Shown: positions 40,326 to 49,199, counted from the first letter of the stretch. The stretch: DNA of 64,000 nucleotides from Micromonospora_H sonneratiae (GCF_042679305.1 NZ_JBHTMP010000009.1:1-64000), one strand, 5' to 3'. Notes: generated by a model from the letters alone, not told the origin. Numbers and translations are program-made.

Positions 40326-41309
40326 CTACTCGTCGAAGCCCTCGTCGTCACCGCCGTCGAACACGTCGTCCAGCATCTCTCCAGCGATCATGCCGCCGGC
40401 CAGGCCGAGCGCCGCGCCAGCGACCACGCCGCCCATTCCGGGGCCACGCCCGTGCCCACCGTGATGGCCGTAGTGTCCCGGCCCGCCATGGTGACCGAAG
40501 TGCCCCGGCCCACCGTGTCCGCCGAACTGGCTGCCGTAGCGGGTGGCCATCTGGCTGATCCACCCGTCGACCAGCCGGGTCCAGTCGACCCGGTCCACGT
40601 TGGCGTGCTCGACGACGTACCGGCCGAAGGTGTCGTGCCCGCCGGTGAACATCCCGCCACGTTTGTCGCACTCGATGACCACGTCGACCGTGTACTGGTT
40701 GGTCACGAAGGTGACCTCGACCTCCTTGATCGCGTGCGCGTACTGCGGCGCGGCAAAGAACTCGATCTCCTGGTAGAAGGGCAGGGTCTGCCGTACCCCG
40801 TGGATGTGGCCACGCTCCAGGTCGGCGTTCTTGAACTGGAACCCGAGTCGGGAGAACGCCTCAAGGATCTTCTCGTGCACCGGCAACGGGTGCACGGCGA
40901 CATGGTCGAGGTCGCCCTTGTCGACGGCACGGGCCACCGCGACGTCCGTACGCAGGCCCATGGTCATGCCCCGTAGCCGCTGCCCGTAGACGTCGGTGAT
41001 CGGGGTCTCCCACGGAACCGGCATCTGGAACGGAATCGACAGTTGCTGCCCGGGGGCCAGTTGCAGCGGACCGGTCACCGGCATCCGGTGGAACTCCATC
41101 AGAGCGTTGTATTCGGTGTCGCCCCCCTCGATCTCCACGCGGGTGACCAGCGCAAGGCTGATGTGCTCGATGTTCGCCGGTACCTCGCCACCACGCAGGT
41201 TGACGTGTCCGTCGAGCGACAGCCCGGGCCGGGTGTTGGGGTTGGACAACACGGTATCCACGCTCGGGCCGCCAACCCCGAACGCACTCAACATCTTCTT
41301 GAAGACCAT
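40326..41309 (-). CDS. spo0M: sporulation-control protein Spo0M (arrestin-like)
   Basis: A 327-residue protein. The first 250 residues are the Spo0M/arrestin-like beta sandwich: VFKKMLSAFGVGGPSVDTVL, GLSLDGHVNLRGGEVPANIEHI, then LAPGQQLSIPFQMPVPWETPIT and MGLRTDVAVARAVDKGDLD. Spo0M in Bacillus modulates sporulation, and actinobacterial homologues are linked to cell division. The C-terminal 60 residues are a Gly/His-rich segment (GGPGHFGHHGGPGHYGHHGG) followed by a small hydrophobic GAALGLAGGMIAGEML and an acidic end, which could bind metal or anchor at the membrane. The ATG at 41309 has GGAGT 6 nt upstream. Confidence 0.88.
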   Translation of the reverse strand: MVFKKMLSAFGVGGPSVDTVLSNPNTRPGLSLDGHVNLRGGEVPANIEHISLALVTRVEIEGGDTEYNALMEFHRMPVTGPLQLAPGQQLSIPFQMPVPWETPITDVYGQRLRGMTMGLRTDVAVARAVDKGDLDHVAVHPLPVHEKILEAFSRLGFQFKNADLERGHIHGVRQTLPFYQEIEFFAAPQYAHAIKEVEVTFVTNQYTVDVVIECDKRGGMFTGGHDTFGRYVVEHANVDRVDWTRLVDGWISQMATRYGSQFGGHGGPGHFGHHGGPGHYGHHGGHGRGPGMGGVVAGAALGLAGGMIAGEMLDDVFDGGDDEGFDE

Positions 41310-41477
41310 CGGGTTACTCCTGTGACGGGCGCTGACTGCGCGACTGACGAGCGCTGACTGCGCGACCATTTCGGGCGTGGAGGTCCACGGTAGATCGTTA
41401 CACCTGGTCAGAACCCTACCGATCCCAACTGAGAGCTCCCTGAAAGCACGGTCAGCCGGTCGGCTGACGGCGCAGCG

Positions 41478-41521
41478 GACGGTTCGGTGGGTGGATGCTC
41501 ACGGCCACCCACCGAACCGTC
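41478..41521 (-). terminator. terminator of the mannanase gene
   Basis: A perfect 17-bp stem (GACGGTTCGGTGGGTGG and complement) with a 10-nt loop begins 7 nt past the mannanase stop. It is the longest perfect stem I found in the window. Confidence 0.85.
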
Positions 41522-41527
41522 AACCGG

Positions 41528-42919
41528 TCAGGCCGTGGCCACGCACCGCACCGTCGGGATGCTGTTCCCGCTGGTCCAGGCCCCGAGGAAGCCGAAGCTC
41601 GTACTGGCCCCGACCCCGAGGGCACCGTTGTAGCCGAGGTTCCTCGCGGTGACAGCAGCTCCACTGGTCGTAACGGCGGCGTTCCAGGACTGGCTGATGG
41701 TCTGGCCGTCGCCGTACGTCCAGCTCACCGTCCATCCGGAGATCGGCGCGCCACCGGCGGTCACCCGTACTTCCGCCTGGAATCCACCCGGCCACTGGTT
41801 GGTGATCGAGTACGTCGCGACGCAGGTTCCCGGCCCCGGCGGCGGCGTGGTCGGAGAACTGGTCGGAAAACCGGTGGGCGGGATCGTCGGCGAGGTCGTC
41901 GGCCCGCTGGTCGGAGAGCCGGTCGGGCCGACCCCGCCGTACACCGTGGCCTCCCGGGCGGTCTGCCCGATCCCGTTGGCACCGTTGAAGATCCGCTGCC
42001 CCCAGCTCGTCAACCGACCGGCATCGAAGTCGGTGACCATGTCGAGATACTCGACGCCCCCGCCGTTGCCGCTCCACGACCAGCCGATGTAGCCGATGCC
42101 GTTGGCCTGGCTGTACGCCATGATCGTGTCCTCGTCCGGGTTCCCGTCGGAGTGGTCGTGCCCGAACTCGCCGACCACGATCGGCAGGCCTGCGGAGCGG
42201 AACCGACCCAGGTAGTCGGTGACCTCGCCGGCGGTGTCGAAGACCCCGTACATGTGGATGGAGAAGAGGGTGTTGCGGTCCGGGTCGCTGTCGAACACCG
42301 ACTGCGCGTTGTCCCGCATGGTGAACGCCCAGTCCTGCCCCCAGTTCGGCGCGTCGACCATGATGGTGTGGTCGAAGCCGGCGGCCCGCAACCGTCGGAT
42401 CGCGTCCGACGTGTCGGCGGCCCAGGTGCCGTAGTTCTGGTTGCCGTACGGCTCGTTGCCGATGTTGACGATGATGTACTGCTCCTGACCGGCCAGCACG
42501 CTGGCGATGCTGAGCCAGTAGTCGACGGCCCGGGCCAGGGTGATCGCACCGGCCTGCTCGCCGTAGCCCGTGGTGTCGTGCACCTCGAGCACACAGATGA
42601 GCCGGTTCTGCCGGCACAGGTCGATCACGTTCGCCACATCGGCGGCGTCGTTCCTCGTCCAACGGTCACCGCTGCTCAACACCACCCGTACGGTGTTCGC
42701 GCCGAGCGACTTGATACCGGCGAACGAGCCGGTCCGGTTGGCGTACCAGGTGTGCGCGTGGCTGACGCCACGCATGACGAACTCGGCACCGTTGGCTTCG
42801 TAGAGCCGGCCGCCGCTGACGTAGAACCCGGTGGCGGCGTACGCAGCCGGCATGACGGTCAGCGCGGAGACGATGAGAGCGAAGAGTGTCGCCAGGGCGA
42901 CGGAGAGTCGTGCCTTCAT
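41528..42919 (-). CDS. secreted GH5 beta-mannanase with CBM2
   Basis: A 463-residue secreted enzyme. Signal peptide 1-28 (cleavage after AYA). The GH5 catalytic domain (about 30-325) starts GFYVSGGRLYEANGAEFVMRG, the start typical of bacterial endo-1,4-beta-mannanases (GH5_8). The acid/base is Glu156 (IGNEPYG) and the nucleophile Glu251 (VVGEFGHDH). A Pro/Thr/Ser linker (GSPTSGPTTSPTIPPTG) leads to a C-terminal family 2 carbohydrate-binding module with two boundary cysteines and TNQWPGGFQAEVRVT. The enzyme hydrolyses mannans while attached to cellulose or plant wall. GAGG stands just upstream of the ATG at 42919. The 17-bp terminator follows immediately. Confidence 0.92.
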   Translation of the reverse strand: MKARLSVALATLFALIVSALTVMPAAYAATGFYVSGGRLYEANGAEFVMRGVSHAHTWYANRTGSFAGIKSLGANTVRVVLSSGDRWTRNDAADVANVIDLCRQNRLICVLEVHDTTGYGEQAGAITLARAVDYWLSIASVLAGQEQYIIVNIGNEPYGNQNYGTWAADTSDAIRRLRAAGFDHTIMVDAPNWGQDWAFTMRDNAQSVFDSDPDRNTLFSIHMYGVFDTAGEVTDYLGRFRSAGLPIVVGEFGHDHSDGNPDEDTIMAYSQANGIGYIGWSWSGNGGGVEYLDMVTDFDAGRLTSWGQRIFNGANGIGQTAREATVYGGVGPTGSPTSGPTTSPTIPPTGFPTSSPTTPPPGPGTCVATYSITNQWPGGFQAEVRVTAGGAPISGWTVSWTYGDGQTISQSWNAAVTTSGAAVTARNLGYNGALGVGASTSFGFLGAWTSGNSIPTVRCVATA

Positions 42920-43153
42920 GGTCACCTCAGGGAGTAGTCCCGAATCCGGGGATTGGTGTGTACGGGTCAGCGGCTGAGCCCGACAGCCACCGGATCGGCT
43001 CCCTGTTGGTACGCGGCCCAGGATATTCCCCTTGGTCGATTCCACACAACGGCCGAACCGACCGGTCGACCCGGTTCGCCACGCGGCCCGAGGTTTACCG
43101 ACGCGGTGTGGGGTTACCCGGTCCTTCGGGGGAACCGAGAGGAGAGACGGGCG

Positions 43154-44116
43154 ATGGTCACGGTGGGCTACAGCGTGTTGTGCGAGCAGGCCGGGCCGAA
43201 GGAGCTGGTCGACTACGCGGTACGAGCGGAGAGCGCCGGCTTCGATCTCGCCGTCGTCTCCGACCACTACTACCCCTGGCTGGAGTCACAGGGTCACTCG
43301 CCGTACGCCTGGTCGGTGCTCGGCGCGGTCGCGCACGTGACCTCCCGGATCGAGCTGATGTCGTTCGTGACCTGTCCGATCCGCCGCTACCACCCGAGTG
43401 TGGTCGCCCAGCGGGCGGCTACGGTCGGCCTGCTCTCCGACGGCCGGTTCACCCTCGGACTGGGCGCCGGGGAGAACCTCAACGAACACGTGGTCGGCGG
43501 CTGGCCGCATGTCGAGCAACGCCACGAGATGTTCGAGGAGGCGTTGCAGATCATCCGCCCGCTGCTCGACGGACAGCGGCTCACCTACTCCGGCAACCAC
43601 TTCGACGTCCCCGACGCCTACCTGTGGGACCGGCCGGAGACCCCGGTGCCCATCGCCGTCGCCGTCTCCGGCACCGGCTCGTGCGAGCTGGCCGGGGCGT
43701 ACGCCGACGCGGTCGTGGCGACCGAGCCGGAATCCCAGCTACTTGAACTGTTCGACCGGGCCGGCGGACGCGGCAAGCCCCGCTACGGTCAGGTGTCGAT
43801 CTGCTACGGGCCGGACGAGGACGAGTGCCGCCGGATCGTGCACGACCAGTTCCGCTGGTTCGGGCTGGGCTGGAAGGTGAACGCCGAACTGCCCGGTCCG
43901 GAGTCGTTCGCCAGCGCCAGCCAGTTCGTACGGGTCGAGGACGTCGCCTCCAGCATCCCCTGCGGGCCGGACGTCGACGCGCATGTGGCCGCGTTCAAGA
44001 AGTTCGTCGACGCCGGATTCACCCACGTCGCGATAACCCAGGTCGGTGGCGACAGCCAGCCGGTGTTCCTCGACTGGGCCCGGGAGGAGCTGATCCCTCG
44101 ACTCCGCGAACTGTGA
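43154..44116 (+). CDS. F420-dependent LLM-class oxidoreductase (TIGR03557 type)
   Basis: A 320-residue luciferase-like TIM barrel: VTVGYSVLCEQAGPKELVDYAVRAESAGFD, then VSDHYYPWLESQGHSPYAWSVLGAVAHVT, LMSFVTCPIRRYHPSVVAQRAAT, GRFTLGLGAGENLNEHVVG and GFTHVAITQVGGD. These match the TIGR03557 family, close to F420-dependent glucose-6-phosphate dehydrogenase. Enzymes of this class transfer hydride between F420 and a substrate that is often unknown. The ATG at 43154 gives the family length. It is divergent from the mannanase with 234 nt between, and convergent with clpP. Confidence 0.88.
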   Translation: MVTVGYSVLCEQAGPKELVDYAVRAESAGFDLAVVSDHYYPWLESQGHSPYAWSVLGAVAHVTSRIELMSFVTCPIRRYHPSVVAQRAATVGLLSDGRFTLGLGAGENLNEHVVGGWPHVEQRHEMFEEALQIIRPLLDGQRLTYSGNHFDVPDAYLWDRPETPVPIAVAVSGTGSCELAGAYADAVVATEPESQLLELFDRAGGRGKPRYGQVSICYGPDEDECRRIVHDQFRWFGLGWKVNAELPGPESFASASQFVRVEDVASSIPCGPDVDAHVAAFKKFVDAGFTHVAITQVGGDSQPVFLDWAREELIPRLREL

Positions 44117-44164
44117 CACGACCGCACGCACTGCGACCTCCGCCGAGCGGAGTGTGACGGCAGC

Positions 44165-44207
44165 CGTCGGCGCGGGTCGCATTCGCGAAGAGCGGCCCGC
44201 GCCGACG
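44165..44207. terminator. bidirectional terminator between F420 oxidoreductase and clpP
   Basis: A perfect 12-bp stem (CGTCGGCGCGGG and complement) with a 19-nt loop lies in the convergent gap and probably serves both genes. Confidence 0.7.
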
Positions 44208-44220
44208 TCGGTCTGCCGGG

Positions 44221-44814
44221 TCAGTCGGTCGAGTCGACCAGGGGCGAGATCTGGCCGGCGTGGGCGATGACGTGATCGATCATCCCGTACGCCTTCGCCT
44301 GCTCGGCCGTGAACCAACGGTCCCGGTCGGCGTCCCGGGTGATCTCCTCGACGGTGCGTCCGGTGTGCCGGGCCAGCAGTTCGTGCGAGGTGCGCTTGAC
44401 GTACCGCATGTTCTCCACCTGGATGGCGATGTCGGCGGCGGTGCCACCGAACCCACCGGAGAGTTGGTGCATCATGATCTGCGCGTGGGGCAGCGCGTAG
44501 CGCTTGCCGGCTGTCCCCGTGCAGAGCAGGAACTGTCCCATCGATCCGGCCAGGCCGACGGCGATCGTGGCGACGTCGTTGGGCACGAACCGCATGGTGT
44601 CATAGATGGCCATGCCGGCACTGACCGATCCACCGGGCGAGTTAATATACAACTGAATGTCACGCTCACTGTCCGCTGCCGAGAGCAGCAGTAACTGCGC
44701 ACAGATCACGTTGGCCGACGCATCGTCGACCTCTGTGCCGAGAAAGATGATCCGTTCCTGGAGCAGTCGTTCGAAGACCTGGTTTCCAAGGGATGGCTGA
44801 GCTTCAACCTGCAT
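44221..44814 (-). CDS. clpP: ATP-dependent Clp protease proteolytic subunit
   Basis: A 197-residue ClpP with the complete triad: Ser91 (GLAGSMGQF), His116 (IMMHQLSGG) and Asp161 (ITRDADRDRWF). Other family segments are RIIFLGTEVDD, YINSPGGSVSAGMAIYD and YGMIDHVI. ClpP forms a barrel with ClpX or ClpC. Actinobacteria carry several copies, usually clpP1-clpP2 followed by clpX; this one stands alone, so it is probably an accessory paralogue. The cap-binding and N-terminal segments (QPSLGNQVFERLLQER) are shorter than in the housekeeping copies. GGGAG stands 5 nt before the ATG. The alr gene lies on the other side of a 295-nt divergent region in which I see no other gene. Confidence 0.92.
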   Translation of the reverse strand: MQVEAQPSLGNQVFERLLQERIIFLGTEVDDASANVICAQLLLLSAADSERDIQLYINSPGGSVSAGMAIYDTMRFVPNDVATIAVGLAGSMGQFLLCTGTAGKRYALPHAQIMMHQLSGGFGGTAADIAIQVENMRYVKRTSHELLARHTGRTVEEITRDADRDRWFTAEQAKAYGMIDHVIAHAGQISPLVDSTD

Positions 44815-45109
44815 CCGAACTCCCGTTGACTCACTGGTGCCGCCTCCTGTCCGCGGTGGCGTTCGTGCCCCGCCCGGAGGACCGATTGCTAGATCTTCGC
44901 CGCCGTCACCGGCTGCTCCATCCGCTTTGCGCTGTCGGCGGATCCGCTCATAGCCGAATCAACAGCTGAGCAGGCCCAACACCGGCCAGATACGACAAAA
45001 TCGGGCGGTGTGCGCAAGCGCCGGGCCGTGCCGGGAAGGACCACCGCCCGCCGAATCAGCACTGATTCCTCACAGAATTTTCGCAACTAGTGCCCTAAGG
45101 TCGGACAAC

Positions 45110-46288
45110 GTGATCAAGTACGGCGGCACAGAGCCGTCACCGCCCCTCGCGGAGACCATCGTCGACCTCGACGCAATCGCCCACAACACCCGCCTGCTGG
45201 CTGCGCAGACCAATGCGACGATGCTGGCGGTAGTAAAGGCGAACGCATTCGGGCACGGAGTACAGGCGGTGACACGTACCGTGCTGGACGCCGGAGCGCA
45301 ATGGCTCGGCGTCACCTCCCGCGCGGAGGCGCTGGAACTGCGCGACGTCGGAATCACGGCACCGATTCTGAGCTGGCTGCACGCCCCCGATGAGGACTTC
45401 GCACCGGTCATCACCGCCGACGTCGACCTGTCCGCCGCCTCCGTCGACCACCTGGTCGGCATCGCGGCCAGCGCGCGACGGATCGGTATCCCGGCCAACG
45501 TGCACCTCAAGGCCGACACCGGCCTGTCCCGGGGTGGCGCGACCGACCGGAACTGGCCGGAACTCGTGAGCCAGGCACGGTCACTGGAACAGGCGGGGTT
45601 GATCCGGGTACGCGGAGTGTGGTCCCACCTGGCCAACGCCGAGCAACCCGACCATCCGAGCGTGGCCGGGCAGATCCACGAATTCAAGCGGGCGCTGACC
45701 TTCGCCCGCGCCACCGGACTGTCCCCCGAGGTGACCCACCTGGCGAACTCGGCCGCCCTGATCGGCGTACCGGAGGCACACTTCGACCTGGTCCGGGCCG
45801 GTATCGCCCTGTACGGACCGGAGCCGATGACCGACCGGACCGTCGGCCTCCGAGCGACGATGACCCTGCGCAGCCGGGTCATCCTGACCAAGCGGGTACC
45901 GGCCGGTACCGGTGTCTCCTACGGCCACGACTACACCACGTCGCACGAGACGACCCTGGTGCTGGTGTCGATCGGATTCGCCGACGGCGTACCCAGGTGT
46001 GCCGGCAGCCGGGCCGAGGTCTGGATCCGTGGACGGCGGTGTCCGATCGCCGGTCGGATCGCCATGGACCAGTTCGTCGCCGACGTGGGCGATCTACCGG
46101 TCCGGACCGGGGACGAGGTACTGGTGTTCGGCACCGGCGAACGTGGTGAACCCACCGTGACCGAATGGGCCGGGTGGGCCGGCACGAACCCCCACGAAAT
46201 TCTCACTGGAATCGGAGCCCGGGTATCGCGTCGGTACCTGCCGGTGCGCTCCGGACAAACCACCGAACGGGAGCGGGTCAATGCCTGA
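45110..46288 (+). CDS. alr: alanine racemase
   Basis: A 392-residue PLP enzyme. The pyridoxal lysine is Lys43 in VVKANAFGHG; the second catalytic base is Tyr271 in GVSYGHDYTT. Further family segments are ETIVDLDAIAHNTRLL, NVHLKADTGLSRGG, VRGVWSHLANAE, DLVRAGIALYG and AGRIAMDQFVADVG. It interconverts L- and D-alanine for peptidoglycan. The GTG at 45110 is chosen because the conserved part begins soon after it. Its end overlaps the start of ddl by 8 nt, so racemase and ligase are made together. Many genomes place alr elsewhere, in a cluster with tsaE, so this copy may be specialised. Confidence 0.9.
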   Translation: MIKYGGTEPSPPLAETIVDLDAIAHNTRLLAAQTNATMLAVVKANAFGHGVQAVTRTVLDAGAQWLGVTSRAEALELRDVGITAPILSWLHAPDEDFAPVITADVDLSAASVDHLVGIAASARRIGIPANVHLKADTGLSRGGATDRNWPELVSQARSLEQAGLIRVRGVWSHLANAEQPDHPSVAGQIHEFKRALTFARATGLSPEVTHLANSAALIGVPEAHFDLVRAGIALYGPEPMTDRTVGLRATMTLRSRVILTKRVPAGTGVSYGHDYTTSHETTLVLVSIGFADGVPRCAGSRAEVWIRGRRCPIAGRIAMDQFVADVGDLPVRTGDEVLVFGTGERGEPTVTEWAGWAGTNPHEILTGIGARVSRRYLPVRSGQTTERERVNA

Positions 46289-47351
46289 AGCCACCATCCG
46301 AGTCGCGGTGATCTGCGGCGGACGCAGCGGGGAACATGAGGTGTCCCGCAAGTCGGCGGCCAGCATCGTCGCCAACCTGGACAAGTCCCGCTACGAGCCG
46401 CAGCTGGTGCTGATCACCGAAGCCGGCGAGTGGGTGTTCGGCGACGACGAGCCGGTCAGCGTCTTCGACGCCATCGAACGGTTGCGGGACCTGGACGTCA
46501 TCTTCCCCGCCCTGCACGGTCCGTACGGTGAGGACGGCACGTTGCAGGCGGTGCTGGAGATGACCGGGGTGCCGTACGTCGGCAACGGGGTGCTGTCCAG
46601 CGCGATCGGCATGGACAAGGAGATCACGAAGAAGCTGCTGGCGGCCGAGGGGCTACCGGTCTCCGCCTCCGTGGTACTGCGTCCCGAGGTCGACGAGCCG
46701 AAGGAAGCCGAGATCCGGCAACTCGGCCTGCCGGTCTTCGTCAAGCCGTCCCGGGCCGGTTCCAGCCTGGGTGTCTCCCGGGTGGACCGCTGGGAGGATC
46801 TGCCGGCGGCGATCGCCCGGGCCCGCGAGAGCGACCCGAAGGTGCTGATCGAGGAGGCGGTGCCCGGCCGCGAGATCGACCTGGCGGTGCTCGAGTACCC
46901 GGACGGCTGCCTCAGCGTCGGTCCGCCGCTGGAGATCCGGGTGGCCGAGGACCGGACCTTCTTCGACTACAACGCCAAGTACGGCGAGAACGGCGCCGTC
47001 TTCGACATCCCCGCCCGCCTGGACGGCCGCATCAACGCCGAACTGGCCGACCTCGCGCTCCGGGCCTTCCGGGCACTGGGCTGCGCCGGTCTGGCCCGGA
47101 TCGACTTCTTCCTGCGCGACGGGAAGAGCCCGGTGGTAAACGAGATCAACACGTTCCCCGGATTCACCGCGCTGTCGCAGTATCCGCAGATCTGGGACAC
47201 GGCGGGTCTCGGCTATCCGGCGCTGCTGGACGTCCTGATCGACACCGCGCTCGCCCGACGTGCCCGCCAACCGCAACCGCAAGCACCGGCGCACCCGCAG
47301 CAGCGGAGCCAGTCGGCCGACTCGGTCGGTCAGGCAGAGCGGGTCGGCTGA
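46281..47351 (+). CDS. ddl: D-alanine-D-alanine ligase family protein
   Basis: A 356-residue ATP-grasp ligase: VAVICGGRSGEHEVSRKSA (first substrate), FPALHGPYGEDGTLQAVLEM, VPYVGNGVLSSAIGMDKEITK, LPVFVKPSRAGSSLGVSRV (ATP site), VNEINTFPGFTALSQYP (Mg2+ and second substrate). The omega-loop region reads FFDYNAKYGENGA, with the Lys-Tyr of D-Ala-D-Ala ligases rather than the His of VanA-type D-Ala-D-Lac ligases. D-Ala-D-Ala is therefore the expected product. It overlaps alr by 8 nt. The last residues (SVGQAERVG) derive from sequence resembling the 18-bp tandem repeat that begins right after the stop. Confidence 0.88.
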   Translation: MPEATIRVAVICGGRSGEHEVSRKSAASIVANLDKSRYEPQLVLITEAGEWVFGDDEPVSVFDAIERLRDLDVIFPALHGPYGEDGTLQAVLEMTGVPYVGNGVLSSAIGMDKEITKKLLAAEGLPVSASVVLRPEVDEPKEAEIRQLGLPVFVKPSRAGSSLGVSRVDRWEDLPAAIARARESDPKVLIEEAVPGREIDLAVLEYPDGCLSVGPPLEIRVAEDRTFFDYNAKYGENGAVFDIPARLDGRINAELADLALRAFRALGCAGLARIDFFLRDGKSPVVNEINTFPGFTALSQYPQIWDTAGLGYPALLDVLIDTALARRARQPQPQAPAHPQQRSQSADSVGQAERVG

Positions 47352-47495
47352 CCGGTCAGCCAGAGGGTGCCGGTCAGCCAGAGGGTGCCGGTCAGCCAGA
47401 GGGTGCCGGTCAGCCAGAGGGTGCCGGTCAGCCTGAGGGTGCCGGTCAGCCTGAGGGTGCCGGTCAGCCTGAGGGTGCCGGTCAGCCTGAGGGTG
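47352..47495. repeat. 8-copy 18-bp tandem repeat after ddl
   Basis: Eight exact-length units of CCGGTCAGCCNGAGGGTG follow the ddl stop without a gap: four with CCAGA, then four with CCTGA. A degenerate ninth unit (47496-47513) and traces on both sides suggest expansion by slippage. In the ddl frame each unit would read P-V-S-Q/L-R-V. The stop codon of the convergent diacylglycerol kinase lies in a further degenerate copy. Confidence 0.95.
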
Positions 47496-47517
47496 CCGGT
47501 CGGGCAGACAGCGCCGG

Positions 47518-48585
47518 TCAGCTCATGTCGTCGGCCTGGCGGAACCGGACGAGTGCCTCCCAGGGGCGGTCCATCCGCCGCGCGCCCTGTGGCACGCACA
47601 GCCACAGGGCGCGCGGCAGGACCTTCACGCGCAGCGTACGACCCGGCGTGATCACATCGCCATCGAGTTCGCGCGGCTGGGCCCGGTTACTGGTCACCTC
47701 CACCCGCTGGCCCCGGAACACCTCCATCCGGGGCACCCGGGTCCGCCGGCACAGCACCGCCCAACCGAGCGACAGCCAGTGGCCGACGGTACGCGGGGTG
47801 AGCACCGCCACGTCGAGGAAGCCGTCGTCGGGCTCGGCCGCGGCCAGCAGCCGTACCCCGCCCTGGAGGCGTCCGACGTTGGCCACCAGCACCGTACGGG
47901 CGCGACGCCGCAACGGTGGCTGGTCGTCGATCCTGATCGTCACCCGCATCGGCCGGTCCCGCAGGTGACGCGCACCACCCATCAGGTACGCCAGCCATCC
48001 GATGCGCGCCTTCGTCGACTCGGAGGTGGACTTGAGCAGTTGGGCGTCGAAGCCCATGCCGGCCATCACGGTGAAGCACCGGCCCTCGATCGCGCCGACG
48101 TCCACCTGTCGACGGCCGGGGCCGATCGCCACCTCGATCGCGGCGGTCAGGTCGCCGGAGAGCCCGAGGTTCGAGGCCAGCAGGTTACCGGTACCGCACG
48201 GCAGGATCGCCAGCGCGACGTCGGTGCCGACCAGCTCGCTGACGCACGACATGATCGTGCCGTCGCCACCGCAGACCAGGACCACCTCGACACCGGCCTC
48301 GACCGCCTGGCGGGTCTGACCGCGGCCCGGATCCGCCACCGTCGTCTCCAACCAGATCGGCGGCGCCCAGCCGGCCGCCGCCAGCATCCGGTTGATCTTC
48401 CGGCGTAACCCGTCGGGGTCGTCCAGCTTCGCCGGGTTGACCACAACGGCGGAGCGGAGCCCACCCGCTCCGTGTGTATCGACCAGCCCGTCCACGGGCG
48501 CCAGTGTGCCGTAAGCCCGATGTGGCAGGACCGCCGGGAACCTCTCTGCCACCGATTGGGAACGGCGAGTAAGGATCCTCCTCAC
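47518..48585 (-). CDS. diacylglycerol kinase family lipid kinase
   Basis: A 355-residue DagK/YegS-type kinase: RSAVVVNPAKLDDPDGLRRKI, VVLVCGGDGTIMSCVSELVG (nucleotide site GGDGT), ALAILPCGTGNLLASNLGL, VMAGMGFDAQLL and the C-terminal EPDDGFLDVAVLTPRTVG and ELDGDVITPG. These proteins phosphorylate diacylglycerol or related lipids such as those of mannoside and phosphatidyl-inositol pathways. The start codon (GTG at 48585) overlaps the stop of the KDPG aldolase gene as GTGA; family members often begin nearer RSAVVVNP, so the first 40 residues are uncertain. It is convergent with ddl across the repeat array. Confidence 0.88.
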   Translation of the reverse strand: MRRILTRRSQSVAERFPAVLPHRAYGTLAPVDGLVDTHGAGGLRSAVVVNPAKLDDPDGLRRKINRMLAAAGWAPPIWLETTVADPGRGQTRQAVEAGVEVVLVCGGDGTIMSCVSELVGTDVALAILPCGTGNLLASNLGLSGDLTAAIEVAIGPGRRQVDVGAIEGRCFTVMAGMGFDAQLLKSTSESTKARIGWLAYLMGGARHLRDRPMRVTIRIDDQPPLRRRARTVLVANVGRLQGGVRLLAAAEPDDGFLDVAVLTPRTVGHWLSLGWAVLCRRTRVPRMEVFRGQRVEVTSNRAQPRELDGDVITPGRTLRVKVLPRALWLCVPQGARRMDRPWEALVRFRQADDMS

Positions 48586-49199
48586 CGCAGCACGGCACGG
48601 AAGTTCTCGGCGCGCTGCCGGAGCCCGCCCAGGTCACCACCGCGCAACGCGTCCCCGAGCAACGCCGAACCCACCCCCACCGCCAGCGCGCCAGCGGCAA
48701 GGTAGTCACGCGCCGTGTCGACGTCCACCCCGCCGAACGGTACGAACGGCACCTCGGGGAACGGCTCCCGCAGGGTACGCAGATAGGCCGGCCCGCCGGG
48801 CGAGGCGGGAAACAGCTTCACCGCGGCGGCACCGGCCACGCTCGCCGTGATCACCTCGGTCGGGGTCAGCGCACCGACCAGCGCCGGGAGCCCCAACCGG
48901 ACCGACTCGGCCAGGGCCGGGGCCAGGCCGGGCATGACGACGAAGGACGCCCCGGCCTGCTCGACCTGCACCACGTCCGCCTCGGTCAGCACCGTACCGG
49001 CCCCCAGGGGTGCCTCCGGTCCCAGTTCCGCCCGGGCCCGGACCAGCACCGCGACCGCGTCCTTGGAGGTCAGTGACACCTCGATCAGGGTGATCCCGGC
49101 TTCGGCGAGGACCAGGATGCTGTCCAGGGCCGCGTCCGGGTCGTCGGCCCGTACCACCGCCAGCAGCCGGTGCTCTCGCAACACCTCTCGCAGGTTCAC
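48582..49199 (-). CDS. eda: 2-dehydro-3-deoxyphosphogluconate (KDPG/KHG) aldolase
   Basis: A 205-residue class I aldolase. The Schiff-base lysine is Lys128 (AAAVKLFPAS), the catalytic Glu is Glu40 (GITLIEVSL), and the phosphate loop is VPFVPFGGVDVD. It cleaves KDPG to pyruvate and glyceraldehyde 3-phosphate. No dehydratase (edd) or sugar-acid kinase is near, so the pathway partner lies elsewhere or the substrate is another 2-keto-3-deoxy acid. The GTG at 49199 begins the conserved MNLREVLREHRLLAVVR. It is coupled to the lipid kinase gene, which is a family pairing without obvious biochemical logic, and is divergent from the phosphatase gene. Confidence 0.85.
   Translation of the reverse strand: MNLREVLREHRLLAVVRADDPDAALDSILVLAEAGITLIEVSLTSKDAVAVLVRARAELGPEAPLGAGTVLTEADVVQVEQAGASFVVMPGLAPALAESVRLGLPALVGALTPTEVITASVAGAAAVKLFPASPGGPAYLRTLREPFPEVPFVPFGGVDVDTARDYLAAGALAVGVGSALLGDALRGGDLGGLRQRAENFRAVLR

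Noticed and set aside
44889..45086. 65-codon frame between clpP and alr on the minus strand
   Set aside because: No ribosome-binding site, no family and a Cys-rich composition that looks random.
47367..47651. Repeat protein (PVSQRV hexapeptides) encoded by the tandem array
   Set aside because: It has no start signal after the ddl stop. The repeat is more simply non-coding between convergent genes.
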